From Cellulomonas aerilata (GTDB lineage: Bacteria; Actinomycetota; Actinomycetes; Actinomycetales; Cellulomonadaceae), in contig NZ_BJYY01000013.1 in assembly GCF_007991755.1 (NCBI RefSeq), positions 558,001-622,000 of the forward strand: a DNA stretch of 64,000 nt, given 5' to 3'. Of the stretch, positions 52,978-64,000 are shown piece by piece. The notes under the pieces were generated by a model that made no database searches, had not been told where the DNA came from, and saw nothing but the letters and a program-made list of their open reading frames with translations. Each line of letters begins with the position of its first letter. Position 1 is the stretch's first letter. The position numbers and the translations under genes are program-made.

Positions 52978-53023
52978 TGCGACCGGGCGGTACGGCGCCC
53001 GCGGCGGGGCGCCTGCGGGCGGC

Positions 53024-54496
<1,473 letters not shown>

Positions 54497-54657
54497 GACA
54501 CTCCAGTGCTCGGGAGGCGGGTGCACGGTTCGAGGGGTGCCCACGGGGCACGCGTGAGGCCGTGTCGCGCACCAGCGCGACCGGATGGCCTCGACCTCTC
54601 GCCCGGCGCGGCCCCTCTGGGCCGTTGGCATCACCGACGCCGTGCTCGTCGATCCTA
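54497..54657 (-). promoter_or_regulatory. ahcY promoter and structured leader
   Basis: TAGGAT (54657-54652, minus strand) is a good -10, implying a leader of about 150 nt. The leader holds a two-tier hairpin (GAGGCC...GTCGCGC-TGGT-GCGCGAC...GGCCTC) and a second one (GTGCCC-CGT-GGGCAC). It does not match the SAH, SAM-I/IV or SAM-II riboswitch cores that I can recall. Confidence 0.4.
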
Positions 54658-54683
54658 ACCACCGGCGCTGCGAGACTGTTCCC

Positions 54684-56318
<1,635 letters not shown>

Positions 56319-56331
56319 CCCGGCTCGGCCG

Positions 56332-56352
56332 CGGGCGGGTGGCGCCCGCCCG
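56332..56352. terminator. Hairpin between the ABC-F and DUF808 genes
   Basis: Arms 56332-56339 and 56345-56352 pair over 8 GC pairs with a 5-nt loop, between convergent stops. A second weaker stem follows near 56371-56389. Confidence 0.5.
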
Positions 56353-56393
56353 GCGTCGGCGCGGCGTCGGCGCGGCGCGGCCTGCGCCGCGAC

Positions 56394-57374
56394 TCAGTGC
56401 GCGGCCGCGGCGCCCTTGCGCCGGGGGATCAGGTGCAGCACGGCGACGACGACGGCGCCCACCAGCAGCCCGACGAGCGCGGAGGCCAGCGTGTTCGTCA
56501 GCCACCCCAGCACCCCGCCGACGCCGGCCACGCCGTGCACGGCCTCCTCGGCGTGGTGCACCACGTCGTAGGGCGCGTGCCAGCCGAGCTCGTCGACCCC
56601 GACGAGCAGGATGTGACCACCGACCCACAGCATCGCGACGATCCCGACGGTCGACAGCACGGCGAGGACCTTGGGCATCGCCCGCACCATCATCCGGCCG
56701 GCGGCCGCGACGCGTCCCTGGCGGGTGGCGGCCAGGTGCAGGCCGATGTCGTCCATCTTCACGATGAGCGCGACGACGCCGTAGACGAGCACCGTGATCA
56801 TCACGGCGACCACGGCGAGGATGACCGCGCGCGACGCCAGCCCCTGGTCGGCCACCTCGTTGAGCGCGATGACCATGATCTCGGTCGACAGGATGAAGTC
56901 CGTCCGGATCGCGCCGGCCACCATGACCTTCTCGGTGTCCTCGCCCTGGGCCCCGGCGGGCAGCGGGGTCTGGTGGCCGTCTCCCACCTCGGGCGACTCC
57001 GCCGACTCCTTGCCGTGCCCGGTGACGAGCTCGTAGAGCTTCTCCGCACCCTCGAACGCGAGGTACGTGCCGCCCACCATGAGCAGCGGCGTGAGCAGCC
57101 ACGGCAGGAACTGGCTGAGCAGCAGGGCGGCGGGGAGGATGAACAGCAGCTTGTTGCGCAGCGACCCGACCGCGATCCGCCGGATCATCGGCAGCTCACG
57201 GTCGGGGGTGAACCCGCTGACGTAGCGCGGCGTCACGGCGGTGTCGTCGACCACGACCCCCGCGGCCTTCACGCTCGCCCGTCCGGCGGCCGCGCTGACG
57301 TCGTCGACCGACGCCGCGGCCACCTTCGCGAGTGCCGCGATGTCGTCCAAGAGCGCTGCCAGGCCTGCGGCCAT
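56394..57374 (-). CDS. DUF808 (YedI-like) inner-membrane protein
   Basis: 326 residues. Starts MAAGLAALLDDIAALAKVAA, then VTPRYVSGFTPDRELPMIRR and several helices (LLFILPAALLLSQFLPWLLT, AVILAVVAVMITVLVYGVVA, VLAVLSTVGIVAMLWVGGH, TLASALVGLLVGAVVVAVL). GAIRTDFILSTEIMVIALN is a family hallmark. Homologous to Escherichia coli YedI; function unknown. It stands between the Trm112-like gene and the ABC-F gene. Confidence 0.92.
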   Translation of the reverse strand: MAAGLAALLDDIAALAKVAAASVDDVSAAAGRASVKAAGVVVDDTAVTPRYVSGFTPDRELPMIRRIAVGSLRNKLLFILPAALLLSQFLPWLLTPLLMVGGTYLAFEGAEKLYELVTGHGKESAESPEVGDGHQTPLPAGAQGEDTEKVMVAGAIRTDFILSTEIMVIALNEVADQGLASRAVILAVVAVMITVLVYGVVALIVKMDDIGLHLAATRQGRVAAAGRMMVRAMPKVLAVLSTVGIVAMLWVGGHILLVGVDELGWHAPYDVVHHAEEAVHGVAGVGGVLGWLTNTLASALVGLLVGAVVVAVLHLIPRRKGAAAAH

Positions 57375-57481
57375 GGGGGTCCTCCTCGTCGGTGCGCGCG
57401 ACCGCCGGGTGTGGTCTCGGTCAGCGCCGGGCGGCGCTCGTCACGCCGTCAGGGTAGGCCGGGCCGCGCTCCGGCGCAGGG

Positions 57482-57744
<263 letters not shown>

Positions 57745-57748
<4 letters not shown>

Positions 57749-59292
57749 CGGCTCTCCTTGGCGGCGGTGTCGGCGCCGGACACGCCCGTGGCGCCGGTGA
57801 CACCCGCGGCCGAGACCGGCGGCGTCGTGTCGCGCACGAGGGCGAGCACGTCGCCGCGGACCTTCTCCATGATGTCCTCGTCGGCCGCCTCGACGTTCAG
57901 GCGCAGCAGCGGCTCGGTGTTCGAGGCGCGCAGGTTGAACCACCAGCGCGGGTGGCTCTCCCAGTGGCTGATCGTCAGGCCGTCCATCTCGTCGACCTCC
58001 ACCGGGCCGGCGCCCTGCTGCGTCACGTAGGCGTGCACCACGCGCTCGCGCGCCGAGGCCACGTCGTCCACCACGGAGTTGATCTCCCCGGACGCGACGT
58101 ACGGCTGGTAGGCCTCGGCGAGGAAGGACAGGGGGGTGCTCCCGCCGCCCAGCGCGGCCAGGACGTGCATCGCCGCGAGCATCCCGGTGTCGGCGAACCA
58201 GAAGTCCCGGAAGTAGTAGTGCGCGCTGTGCTCGCCGCCGAAGACGGCGTCGTGCTCGGCCATCTCCGCCTTGATGAACGAGTGGCCCACGCGGGTGCGG
58301 ACGGCGGTGGCCCCGGCCGCGGTCACCAGGTCCGGGACGACCTGGGAGGTGATGAGGTTGTGGATGACGGTCGCGGTCCGGCCGGCGGCCCGCTCCCGCT
58401 CGATCTCGCGCAGCCCGACGAGCGCCGTGATCGCGGACGGGCTGACCGGGTCGCCGTGCTCGTCGATGACGAAGCAGCGGTCGGCGTCCCCGTCGAACGC
58501 CAGCCCGAGGTCGGCGCCGTGCTGGACGACGGCGGCCTGCAGGTCGCGCAGGTTCTCCGGCTCGAGCGGGTTGGCCTCGTGGTTGGGGAAGGTGCCGTCG
58601 AGCTCGAAGTACAGCGGGACGACCTCGAGCGGCAGCGCGGGCAGGCCGGCCCCCGTGCCGAGGACCGCGGGTGCGGTGAACCCGCCCATGCCGTTGCCCG
58701 CGTCGACCACGACCTTGAGCGGGCGGATGCCGGACAGGTCCACCAGCGAGCGCAGGAAGCCGGCGTAGTCGGCGAGCAGGTCGCGGTCGGTGACGGCGCC
58801 GCGTGCGCCGGGGTCCACCTCCGGGACGCCGTCGGCCAGGTAGGTGCCCGCCAGGTCGCGGACCTGCGAGAGGCCGGTGTCCTGCCCCACGGGCCGCGCG
58901 CCGGAGCGGCAGAGCTTGATGCCGTTGTACTGCGCCGGGTTGTGGCTCGCGGTGAACATCGCCCCGGGCACGCCGAGGGACCCGGAGGCGTAGTAGAGGC
59001 CGTCCGTGGAGCACAGCCCGATCCGCACGACGTCGACGCCGCGGGCCGCGAGGCCGTCGCCGAAGGCCTCGACGAGCTCGGGCCCCGAGGGGCGCATGTC
59101 GTTGCCGATCACCACCGCGGGCCGGCCGGACGACGCCGCGTCCGGGAGCACCACGACGTCGGCGAACGCGGCCCCGATCGCCCGCGCGATGCGCGCGTCG
59201 AGCTGGTCGGGCACGACGCCGCGCACGTCGTACGCCTTGATCAGGGCGGTCAGGTCGGGGGCGGCCAGGTGGTCGGAGAGGTTCTCGGGCAC
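57745..59292 (-). CDS. manB: Phosphomannomutase/phosphoglucomutase
   Basis: 515 residues from the GTG at 59292, 7 nt after a TAGGCT box. Alpha-D-phosphohexomutase: active-site Ser loop GAMFTASHNPAQYNGIKL, metal loop LAFDGDADRCF, sugar-binding GGEHSAHYYF, phosphate-binding RASNTEPLLRLN. It interconverts mannose 6- and 1-phosphate to feed GDP-mannose for glycans and mannolipids. Coupled to the Trm112-like gene. Confidence 0.95.
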
Positions 59293-59299
59293 GACGGAC

Positions 59300-59305
59300 A
59301 GCCTA
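59300..59305 (-). promoter_or_regulatory. -10 box (TAGGCT) of manB, leaderless type
   Basis: TAGGCT on the minus strand ends 7 nt before the GTG at 59292. Confidence 0.5.
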
Positions 59306-59435
59306 AGCCCGCGCCCCGACGCCCGGCCGTGGCCACCCCGGGCGGCCGGACCCGGGTCACGCGTGGGGTCGGGCGGAGGGCGCGCGGGCGGTCGAGCCGC
59401 CGCGGGGTCGGGCGTGACGTGTCGGAGGCGGGTGG

Positions 59436-59828
59436 TCAGCTGCGGGTGGCGCTGGTGAGCACCTCGTCCAGCGCGAGGGGGGCGCCGTCCTCGGCGATCC
59501 AGGCCTTGGCCTCGCACTGGTGGCAGGACACGAACGTCACGGGGGTGCCGTCGGTGAGGGTCATCGCGAGCCGCGTGAGGAACGTCCCGGCGCACTCCCC
59601 GCAGCGGGCGACCTGGGCCGCCGACGGCGCCGGGGCGGTGACCAGGGAGCCGAGCGGCACCTGCACCTCGGCGGTCCGGCGTCGTCCGCGCTGCGACGGC
59701 AGGCCGGCACGCCGGGCGGCGTTGCGTGCGGCGTCGACCGCGCCGGCCGGCGTCGCGAACGTGCTGGGCAGCGCAGGGGCGTCCGAGCGCGCCGCAGCAC
59801 GGGCGCGGTCACGCGCGGGCCCGGCCAC
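59436..59828 (-). CDS. Small zinc-ribbon-like protein
   Basis: 130 residues from the GTG at 59828. The N-terminal part is Ala/Arg-rich. The C-terminal 60 residues carry two Cys pairs about 24 residues apart, RCGECAGTF and SCHQCEAKAW, a likely zinc ribbon, followed by an acidic end. No family name recognised. It lies 8 bp downstream of the DUF3499 gene and is probably cotranscribed with it. Confidence 0.7.
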   Translation of the reverse strand: MAGPARDRARAAARSDAPALPSTFATPAGAVDAARNAARRAGLPSQRGRRRTAEVQVPLGSLVTAPAPSAAQVARCGECAGTFLTRLAMTLTDGTPVTFVSCHQCEAKAWIAEDGAPLALDEVLTSATRS

Positions 59829-59836
59829 GACGCGCG

Positions 59837-60229
59837 TCAGCCTCCCTCGCCGCGCAGCACCCGCAGGTGCCCGCGGCGACCGATCTCGGGCACGTCGACC
59901 GAGCGGTCGACCGGACGGTCCACGGTCCGGTCCGCGGGGGCGGCGGCCCGGTGCCGGGGACGGCCGGCCTCCCGGACGGCGTCGGCGAGCGCGAGGAGGT
60001 CGTCGTGGCTCGGGCCGGACTGGACGAAGTCGGGGGTGAGCCGCACGACCTCCCAGCCGCGCGGAGCGGTCAGCCGCTCGGCGTGCTCGGCGCACAGGTC
60101 GTAGGAGTGCGGCTCGGCGTGGTTCGCGAGCGGCCCCAGGACGGCCGTCTGGTCGGAGTACACGTACGTCAAGGTCGCCACGGCGCCGCTGTCGCAGGCC
60201 GTGCGCGAGCACTGACGGACGGATCTCAC
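59837..60229 (-). CDS. DUF3499 protein
   Basis: 130 residues from the GTG at 60229, 6 nt after TACGGT. The N-terminal motif RQCSRTACDSGAVATLTYVY and then YDLCAEHAERLTAPRGWEVV provide Cys and His for a zinc site; both are hallmarks of DUF3499, an actinobacterial family usually found between a metallopeptidase-like gene and manB, as here. The C-terminal part has an Asp-Arg repeat (DRTVDRPVDRSVD). Function unknown. Confidence 0.9.
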   Translation of the reverse strand: MRSVRQCSRTACDSGAVATLTYVYSDQTAVLGPLANHAEPHSYDLCAEHAERLTAPRGWEVVRLTPDFVQSGPSHDDLLALADAVREAGRPRHRAAAPADRTVDRPVDRSVDVPEIGRRGHLRVLRGEGG

Positions 60230-60235
60230 ACGCAG

Positions 60236-60241
60236 ACCGTA
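60236..60241 (-). promoter_or_regulatory. -10 box (TACGGT) of the DUF3499 gene, leaderless type
   Basis: TACGGT on the minus strand ends 6 nt before the GTG at 60229. Confidence 0.55.
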
Positions 60242-60350
60242 CCGTCGGCCCGCGGCGACCTGCGAACCCGGGCGCCGGTGCAGGCCCCGCGGCCGGCACC
60301 CCGCCGGCGCGGACCGGGCCGCGCCGGCACCCGGCCGCCGCACCCGACCA

Positions 60351-60380
60351 CCGCGCGCCACCGCACGCCACCGCACGCCA
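60351..60380 (+). repeat. Three tandem 10-bp repeats (CCGCACGCCA)
   Basis: CCGCGCGCCA, CCGCACGCCA, CCGCACGCCA in tandem, in the 187-bp divergent gap between the DUF3499 and metallopeptidase-like genes. Confidence 0.7.
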
Positions 60381-60403
60381 CCGACCATGGCCACGCCCGC
60401 GGC

Positions 60404-60409
60404 TAGGGT
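60404..60409 (+). promoter_or_regulatory. -10 box (TAGGGT), leaderless type, of the metallopeptidase-like gene
   Basis: TAGGGT ends 7 nt before the GTG at 60417. Confidence 0.5.
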
Positions 60410-60416
60410 GCTGCAG

Positions 60417-60878
60417 GTGAGCAGAGCGCCCGCCCCCCGCGAGCCGGTCCACCCGGCAGCGCGACCCGCACGGCGCCGTGACCGCCGCGGTCGCGGCCCC
60501 CGCGGGCCGCTGCTGCCGGCCGGTCTGCCGGCCTACCGGACCCGGGCCGAGCGCTTCGACGACCTCGTCCTGGCCGCCGTCGAGCGGCTCGAGAAGCGGT
60601 GGGCGAGCGAGCTGGACGGCGCCGAGTTCGCGGTCGAGGACGTCCCGCCGTCCCAGCCGGCTCCCTGGGAGCACGGGGGCGTCCCGCTCGGTCGCTACTT
60701 CCCGTCCGACGCCGGGCTCGCGCCCCGGATCGTCGTGTACCGCCGGCCCGTCGAGACGCGCGCCGTCGACGCCGAGGAGCTGGAGGACCTGGTCCGGGAC
60801 GTCGTCGTGGAGCAGGTCGCGCACCTGCTGGCCCGCTCGCCGGAGGAGGTCGACCCGGAGTACTCGGGCGGGCACTGA
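60417..60878 (+). CDS. Metallopeptidase-family protein with degenerate zinc motif
   Basis: 153 residues from the GTG at 60417. After an Arg-rich start it follows the small actinobacterial metallopeptidase family: RTRAERFDDLVLAAVERLEK, FAVEDVPP, APWEHGGVPLGRYFPSDAG, IVVYRRPVETRA. The place of the HExxH motif reads EQVAH (Glu132, Gln133, His136), so the first His and the catalytic Glu are both lost and peptidase activity is unlikely. Divergent from DUF3499. Confidence 0.8.
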   Translation: MSRAPAPREPVHPAARPARRRDRRGRGPRGPLLPAGLPAYRTRAERFDDLVLAAVERLEKRWASELDGAEFAVEDVPPSQPAPWEHGGVPLGRYFPSDAGLAPRIVVYRRPVETRAVDAEELEDLVRDVVVEQVAHLLARSPEEVDPEYSGGH

Positions 60879-60905
60879 GCGGCACGGGTGGGCACCGGCG
60901 GGCAC

Positions 60906-60911
60906 TAGCCT
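60906..60911 (+). promoter_or_regulatory. -10 box (TAGCCT) of the glycosyltransferase gene
   Basis: TAGCCT ends 8 nt before the ATG at 60920. Confidence 0.5.
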
Positions 60912-60919
60912 GGGCCCCG

Positions 60920-61795
60920 ATGAGCCCCGCCACCGACGAGCCGGTCCGCGTGATCTGCGTGACCTACAACCCGGGCCCGGAGCTGGACGACCTCGCGCGG
61001 TCGCTGAGGACGGCGACCACCCGGCCGGTGCACCTCGTGCTCGTCGACAACGGCTCCGCCGGTGACCGGCCCGAGCAGGTCGCCGCGGCGCACGGCGGCA
61101 CCGTCCTGCGGGCCGGGGAGAACCTCGGCTACGGGCGGGCCGCGAACCTGGGCGCCGCGGACGGGGACGAGCCGTGGCTGGTCGTCGTGAACCCCGACAT
61201 CGTCTGGGAGCCGAGCTCCCTGGACCTGCTGATCGACGCGGCCGACCGGCACCCGGGCGCCGGCGCCCTGGGCCCGGCGCTGCTCAACCCGGACGGCACC
61301 GTGTACCCGTCGGCGCGTGAGCTGCCGTCCCTGACCCAGGGGCTGGGGCACGCGCTGTTCGTGCGGCTGTGGCCGGGCAACCCGTGGACCGCGGCCTACC
61401 AGCGCCGTCAGGAGTCGGCTCAGGCGGGCGAGCGGACGGCGGGCTGGCTGTCCGGCGCCTGCCTGCTGGTGCGCCGGGAGGCGTTCGCCGCCGTCGGCGG
61501 GTTCGACCCCGGGTACTTCATGTTCTTCGAGGACGTCGACCTCGGCGAGCGGCTCGGCCGTGCCGGGTGGCACAACGTCTACGTGCCGTCCGCGCACGTC
61601 ACCCATGTCGGCGGCACGTCGTGGCGCGAGCGGCCGGCGCGGATGATCTCCGCGCACCACGCCAGCGCGCGCCGCTACCTGCACCGCCGCTACCACCGCT
61701 GGTACCACGCGCCGCTGCGCCTGGCCATCACCGTGGGGATGGCCGTGCGGGAGCGCGTGGAGCTGCGCGCCACCCGGCGGACGCCGCGCGCGTGA
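60920..61795 (+). CDS. Glycosyltransferase family 2, rhamnosyltransferase-like
   Basis: 291 residues. GT-A fold: VICVTYNPGPELDDLARSL, LVLVDNGSAG, GENLGYGRAANLGA, DxD-like VVNPDIVWEPSS, AGWLSGACLLVRREAF, GGFDPGYFMFFEDVDLGERL and HVGGTSWRERP. This order matches WbbL-type dTDP-rhamnose:lipid-linker rhamnosyltransferases that build the link between peptidoglycan and wall glycan, but substrate specificity cannot be read from the sequence alone. Faces the DUF5719/GT2 pair convergently. Confidence 0.88.
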   Translation: MSPATDEPVRVICVTYNPGPELDDLARSLRTATTRPVHLVLVDNGSAGDRPEQVAAAHGGTVLRAGENLGYGRAANLGAADGDEPWLVVVNPDIVWEPSSLDLLIDAADRHPGAGALGPALLNPDGTVYPSARELPSLTQGLGHALFVRLWPGNPWTAAYQRRQESAQAGERTAGWLSGACLLVRREAFAAVGGFDPGYFMFFEDVDLGERLGRAGWHNVYVPSAHVTHVGGTSWRERPARMISAHHASARRYLHRRYHRWYHAPLRLAITVGMAVRERVELRATRRTPRA

Positions 61796-61887
61796 CCCTA
61801 CGCCGCCCGGCCGAGTCGACGCGGCCCGGCTGACCCGACGCCGTCCTGCTGACCCGACGCGCGGGGTGAGCCGGCTGCGGCCGGGCC

Positions 61888-63558
61888 TCAGCGCAGGCCG
61901 AGCCGGTCGGCCGCGCCGACGACGACGTCCGGCTGCGCGTCCGGCGCCGGCACGGGGCTGAGCACCGACACCAGCTCCTGGGCGCCCGAGCCGCTGGTGG
62001 CCAGGACCGACCACGCGAGCGCGGCCCGGCCGGGGTCGTCCGTCCCGGACGGGACGAGCTCCACCGCGGCGACCTCGACCCCCGCGGCGAGGGCGGCCAG
62101 GTCGAACCGTGCGGTCCGGCCTGCCGGGACGTCGACGTCCTGGCTGCTCAGGACCGTGCCGTCGGTACCCAGGACCCGGAGCACCCCCGTCGCCGGGGCA
62201 CCCGTGCTGCCGGCACCGCCCTCCAGGACGTCGTCGGGCACGGGGGGCACGGCGGCCGCGACGACGGTGCCCACCACGCCGCCGGGCACGGCGACGACGC
62301 CCGTCTCCCCCACCGGCACGGCAGCGGCCCACGCGCGCTCGAGGGTCGGCACGTCGCCGAGCTCGACCGGGTTCCCCTCGCGCGTGAGCATCGCGCCGGC
62401 CACCACGGCGGTGTCGGCGTCCACCACCACGGTGTACGCACCGGCGGGCAGGCCGGCCAACGAGACGTCGGTCACCTCGCCGGGCCCGAGGTCCAGGCGC
62501 TCCGCGCCCGGCAGGCTGACCGGCCCGTCCGGGCCCAGCACGGTGAGCCGCACGACCGCGCGGTCGCGACCGGGAGCCAGCACGCGCACGAGCGCGGTGT
62601 CGGGCTCCTCCAGGGTGGACGCGGGCACGACGACGCCGGTGAGCACCTGCCGGGTCGCGGGCTCCGTGCCCGCCGTCACCAGGTCCGTGCCGGCGGGCGT
62701 GAACCCGTTGAGCCGGCTGTCCTGCACATGCGCACTGACCACGCCGCCCGCGGCGCTGACGTGCACCGCGACGCGGCGCTGCTCGGCCGCGACGCCCTCG
62801 AGGAGCACCCCGCGCTGCTCGCCGGGCGCGACGAGGAAGGTCGACGCGCCGGCCGGGTCCAGAGCCCCGGTCGGACCCCACAGGTCCAGCGACACCTCGG
62901 CGGGGGTGCGTCCGGGGTTGGCCACGACCAGCAGCGCGCTGCTGCCGATCTCCGTGCTCCCGCCGACCAGCCAGGTGCTCGCCGCCGGTGCGCGGCACGA
63001 GGCCGCCGCGAGACCGCGCAGGTCGCCCTGCGTGGTGATCGACGCGCTCGCGGCACCGGCGGTCACGGCGACGTCCCCGGCCGGCTCGGCGCGCACCAGG
63101 GTCGGGCCGGGCACGGCGTCGAGCCCGCCCACGGACCGGTCGTCCAGGGTGACCAGGGGCGCGCCGCCGCCGAGCGGGCTCACCTCGGCGGCCGGGGCGT
63201 CCGGGGCGGGCTCCGTCTCGGTGGACGCGTCGGACGACGTGCCGGTGGACGGCTCACCCTCGTCGGGGGACGGCGGCAGGCTCACGGCCCGCAGGGTCGT
63301 GCGGGTCTCGACCGGCGCCGGGTCGAAGGCGGCGTCGCTCGCGGCGTCGTCGGCGGCCAGGACCACCGGCCCGGGGCACACGAGCGTGGTCGCGGTCGGC
63401 GGGACGGGGACGACGGTGCGGACGTCGTCCGCCGGAGCCGCTGCGGGCAGCCGCAGCCCCAGCGCCGTCACGCCCCCGAGGAGCGCGGCGACGCCGACCC
63501 CGCTCACCACGCGGCCGAGGCGTCCGGCACGGCCTGCCCCGCCCGGGGTGCGGCTCAT
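61888..63558 (-). CDS. DUF5719 exported protein
   Basis: 556 residues from the ATG at 63558. One N-terminal membrane helix or signal anchor (GVGVAALLGGVTALGL), a Ser/Thr/Pro-rich region, then repeated beta-sandwich-like segments (SSALLVVANPGRTPAEVSLD, LVRVLAPGRDRAVVRLTVLG, GAYTVVVDADTAVVAGAML). DUF5719 proteins are exported actinobacterial proteins of unknown function that usually follow a large GT2 gene, as here; the ATG overlaps that gene's stop by 4 nt. Confidence 0.88.
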   Translation of the reverse strand: MSRTPGGAGRAGRLGRVVSGVGVAALLGGVTALGLRLPAAAPADDVRTVVPVPPTATTLVCPGPVVLAADDAASDAAFDPAPVETRTTLRAVSLPPSPDEGEPSTGTSSDASTETEPAPDAPAAEVSPLGGGAPLVTLDDRSVGGLDAVPGPTLVRAEPAGDVAVTAGAASASITTQGDLRGLAAASCRAPAASTWLVGGSTEIGSSALLVVANPGRTPAEVSLDLWGPTGALDPAGASTFLVAPGEQRGVLLEGVAAEQRRVAVHVSAAGGVVSAHVQDSRLNGFTPAGTDLVTAGTEPATRQVLTGVVVPASTLEEPDTALVRVLAPGRDRAVVRLTVLGPDGPVSLPGAERLDLGPGEVTDVSLAGLPAGAYTVVVDADTAVVAGAMLTREGNPVELGDVPTLERAWAAAVPVGETGVVAVPGGVVGTVVAAAVPPVPDDVLEGGAGSTGAPATGVLRVLGTDGTVLSSQDVDVPAGRTARFDLAALAAGVEVAAVELVPSGTDDPGRAALAWSVLATSGSGAQELVSVLSPVPAPDAQPDVVVGAADRLGLR

Positions 63559-64000
63559 CGGGGCCCTCCCCGCCGACGGCGCACCGGCAGCGCGAGCAGC
63601 ACGGTGAGCCCGAGCACGAGGCCCTGGACGACGAGCCACGGCACCCGGTTGAGGGGCGCCTGGCGCACGGTCAGGGTGCCGCCCTCGGGGCCCACCTCGA
63701 ACGCCTGCCGCCACCCCGCCTCCACCGCCGGCAGCCGGCGCCCGTCCAGCCACGCGCGCCACCCGGCGTCGTGCCGCTCGGCCAGGACGACGGTCCGGCC
63801 CGGCTCCCCGGCCGGCACGCGGTCGCGCACGGACAGCGGGCCGGCGGCCAGCGCGGTCGCGGTCGCCTCGCCGTCGGCACCCGGGGTCACCAGCCGCGCC
63901 CAGGACGACACCACCGCAGGGGCCCCGGCGGGCGCCACGACACGCCAGACCACACCGGCCGGGCTCTCGGTGATGCGCTCGAGACCCGCGGAGGCGTCGA
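63555..64000 (-). CDS. Large membrane glycosyltransferase, C-terminal part (5' partial)
   Basis: The frame is open from the stop at 63555 to the window edge (148 codons visible; the GTG near 63953 is internal). It shows a beta-rich segment (VVLAERHDAGWRAWLDGRRL) and a final membrane helix (VPWLVVQGLVLGLTVLLALP) with a basic end. From context (immediately upstream of, and overlapping, DUF5719) this is most likely the C-terminus of the large GT2 protein of actinobacteria. No catalytic part is visible, so the name is an inference. Confidence 0.65.
   Translation of the reverse strand, partial: DASAGLERITESPAGVVWRVVAPAGAPAVVSSWARLVTPGADGEATATALAAGPLSVRDRVPAGEPGRTVVLAERHDAGWRAWLDGRRLPAVEAGWRQAFEVGPEGGTLTVRQAPLNRVPWLVVQGLVLGLTVLLALPVRRRRGGPR

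Noticed and set aside
54497-54657. ahcY leader as a SAH or SAM riboswitch
   Set aside because: Stable stems are present, but the conserved core nucleotides of the classes I know are not recognisable; kept only as a structured leader.

Overview
The window is chromosomal DNA from a very high-GC actinobacterium. The gene set and order (kgd; sigR-rsrA with a SigR-type promoter; 24-residue ribosomal protein bL37; mtrA-mtrB-lpqB; hpf-comF beside secA; manB-Trm112-like; DUF3499; DUF5719 next to a large glycosyltransferase) fit the Micrococcales, most likely Cellulomonas or a close relative; this assignment is from memory of synteny, not a search. It is almost entirely protein-coding. I see no tRNA, rRNA, CRISPR array, insertion sequence or origin. 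The first gene (kgd) lacks its 5' end and the last (a glycosyltransferase read on the minus strand) lacks its N-terminal part.

Layout. 0-3.1 kb: kgd. 3.2-6.4 kb: an AdpA/GlxA-like regulator, a tiny membrane protein, an SGNH-fold protein without catalytic residues, bL37 and sigR-rsrA. 6.7-11.4 kb: DoxX-like protein with an Ala/Lys tail, aroA, rsgA, hisN. 11.5-17.6 kb: a CpaB/CpaE-like pair with a small DUF6912-type protein, a BldC-like regulator, a LysM membrane protein and an Rv3235-type protein. 17.6-21.8 kb: intergenic tandem repeats, a lipoprotein and a secreted subtilase. 22-32.4 kb, all minus strand: secA, a YcaQ-type glycosylase, hpf, comF, lpqB, mtrB, mtrA. 32.7-39.3 kb: a coupled plus-strand operon with DUF4129, DUF4350, MoxR ATPase and DUF58. 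39.3-50.8 kb: an apparently accessory block with an AlkZ-type glycosylase, two dynamin-like GTPases (IniA/IniC-like), an IniB-like protein with about 80 Asp-Asn-Ser repeats, and a divergent pair made of an Hsp70-like membrane protein and a LAL/LuxR regulator. 50.9-64 kb: SpoIIM-type and RDD proteins, ahcY, an ABC-F protein, DUF808, Trm112-like, manB, two zinc-site proteins, a degenerate metallopeptidase, two glycosyltransferases and DUF5719.

How it works together. The core is envelope growth and its control: MtrAB-LpqB, SecA, MoxR/DUF58, mannose-phosphate and glycosyltransferase genes, plus the thiol-oxidative-stress sigma factor SigR with its zinc anti-sigma factor. The part most worth follow-up is the iniBAC-like locus at 41.1-50.8 kb, a five-gene divergent module whose central protein is mostly an acidic (DNS)n repeat. 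Recurrent sequence signals include 4-nt ATGA/GTGA overlaps that couple operon genes, long perfect hairpins at convergent gene ends, and TANNNT boxes 6-8 nt before start codons, which suggest many leaderless mRNAs.
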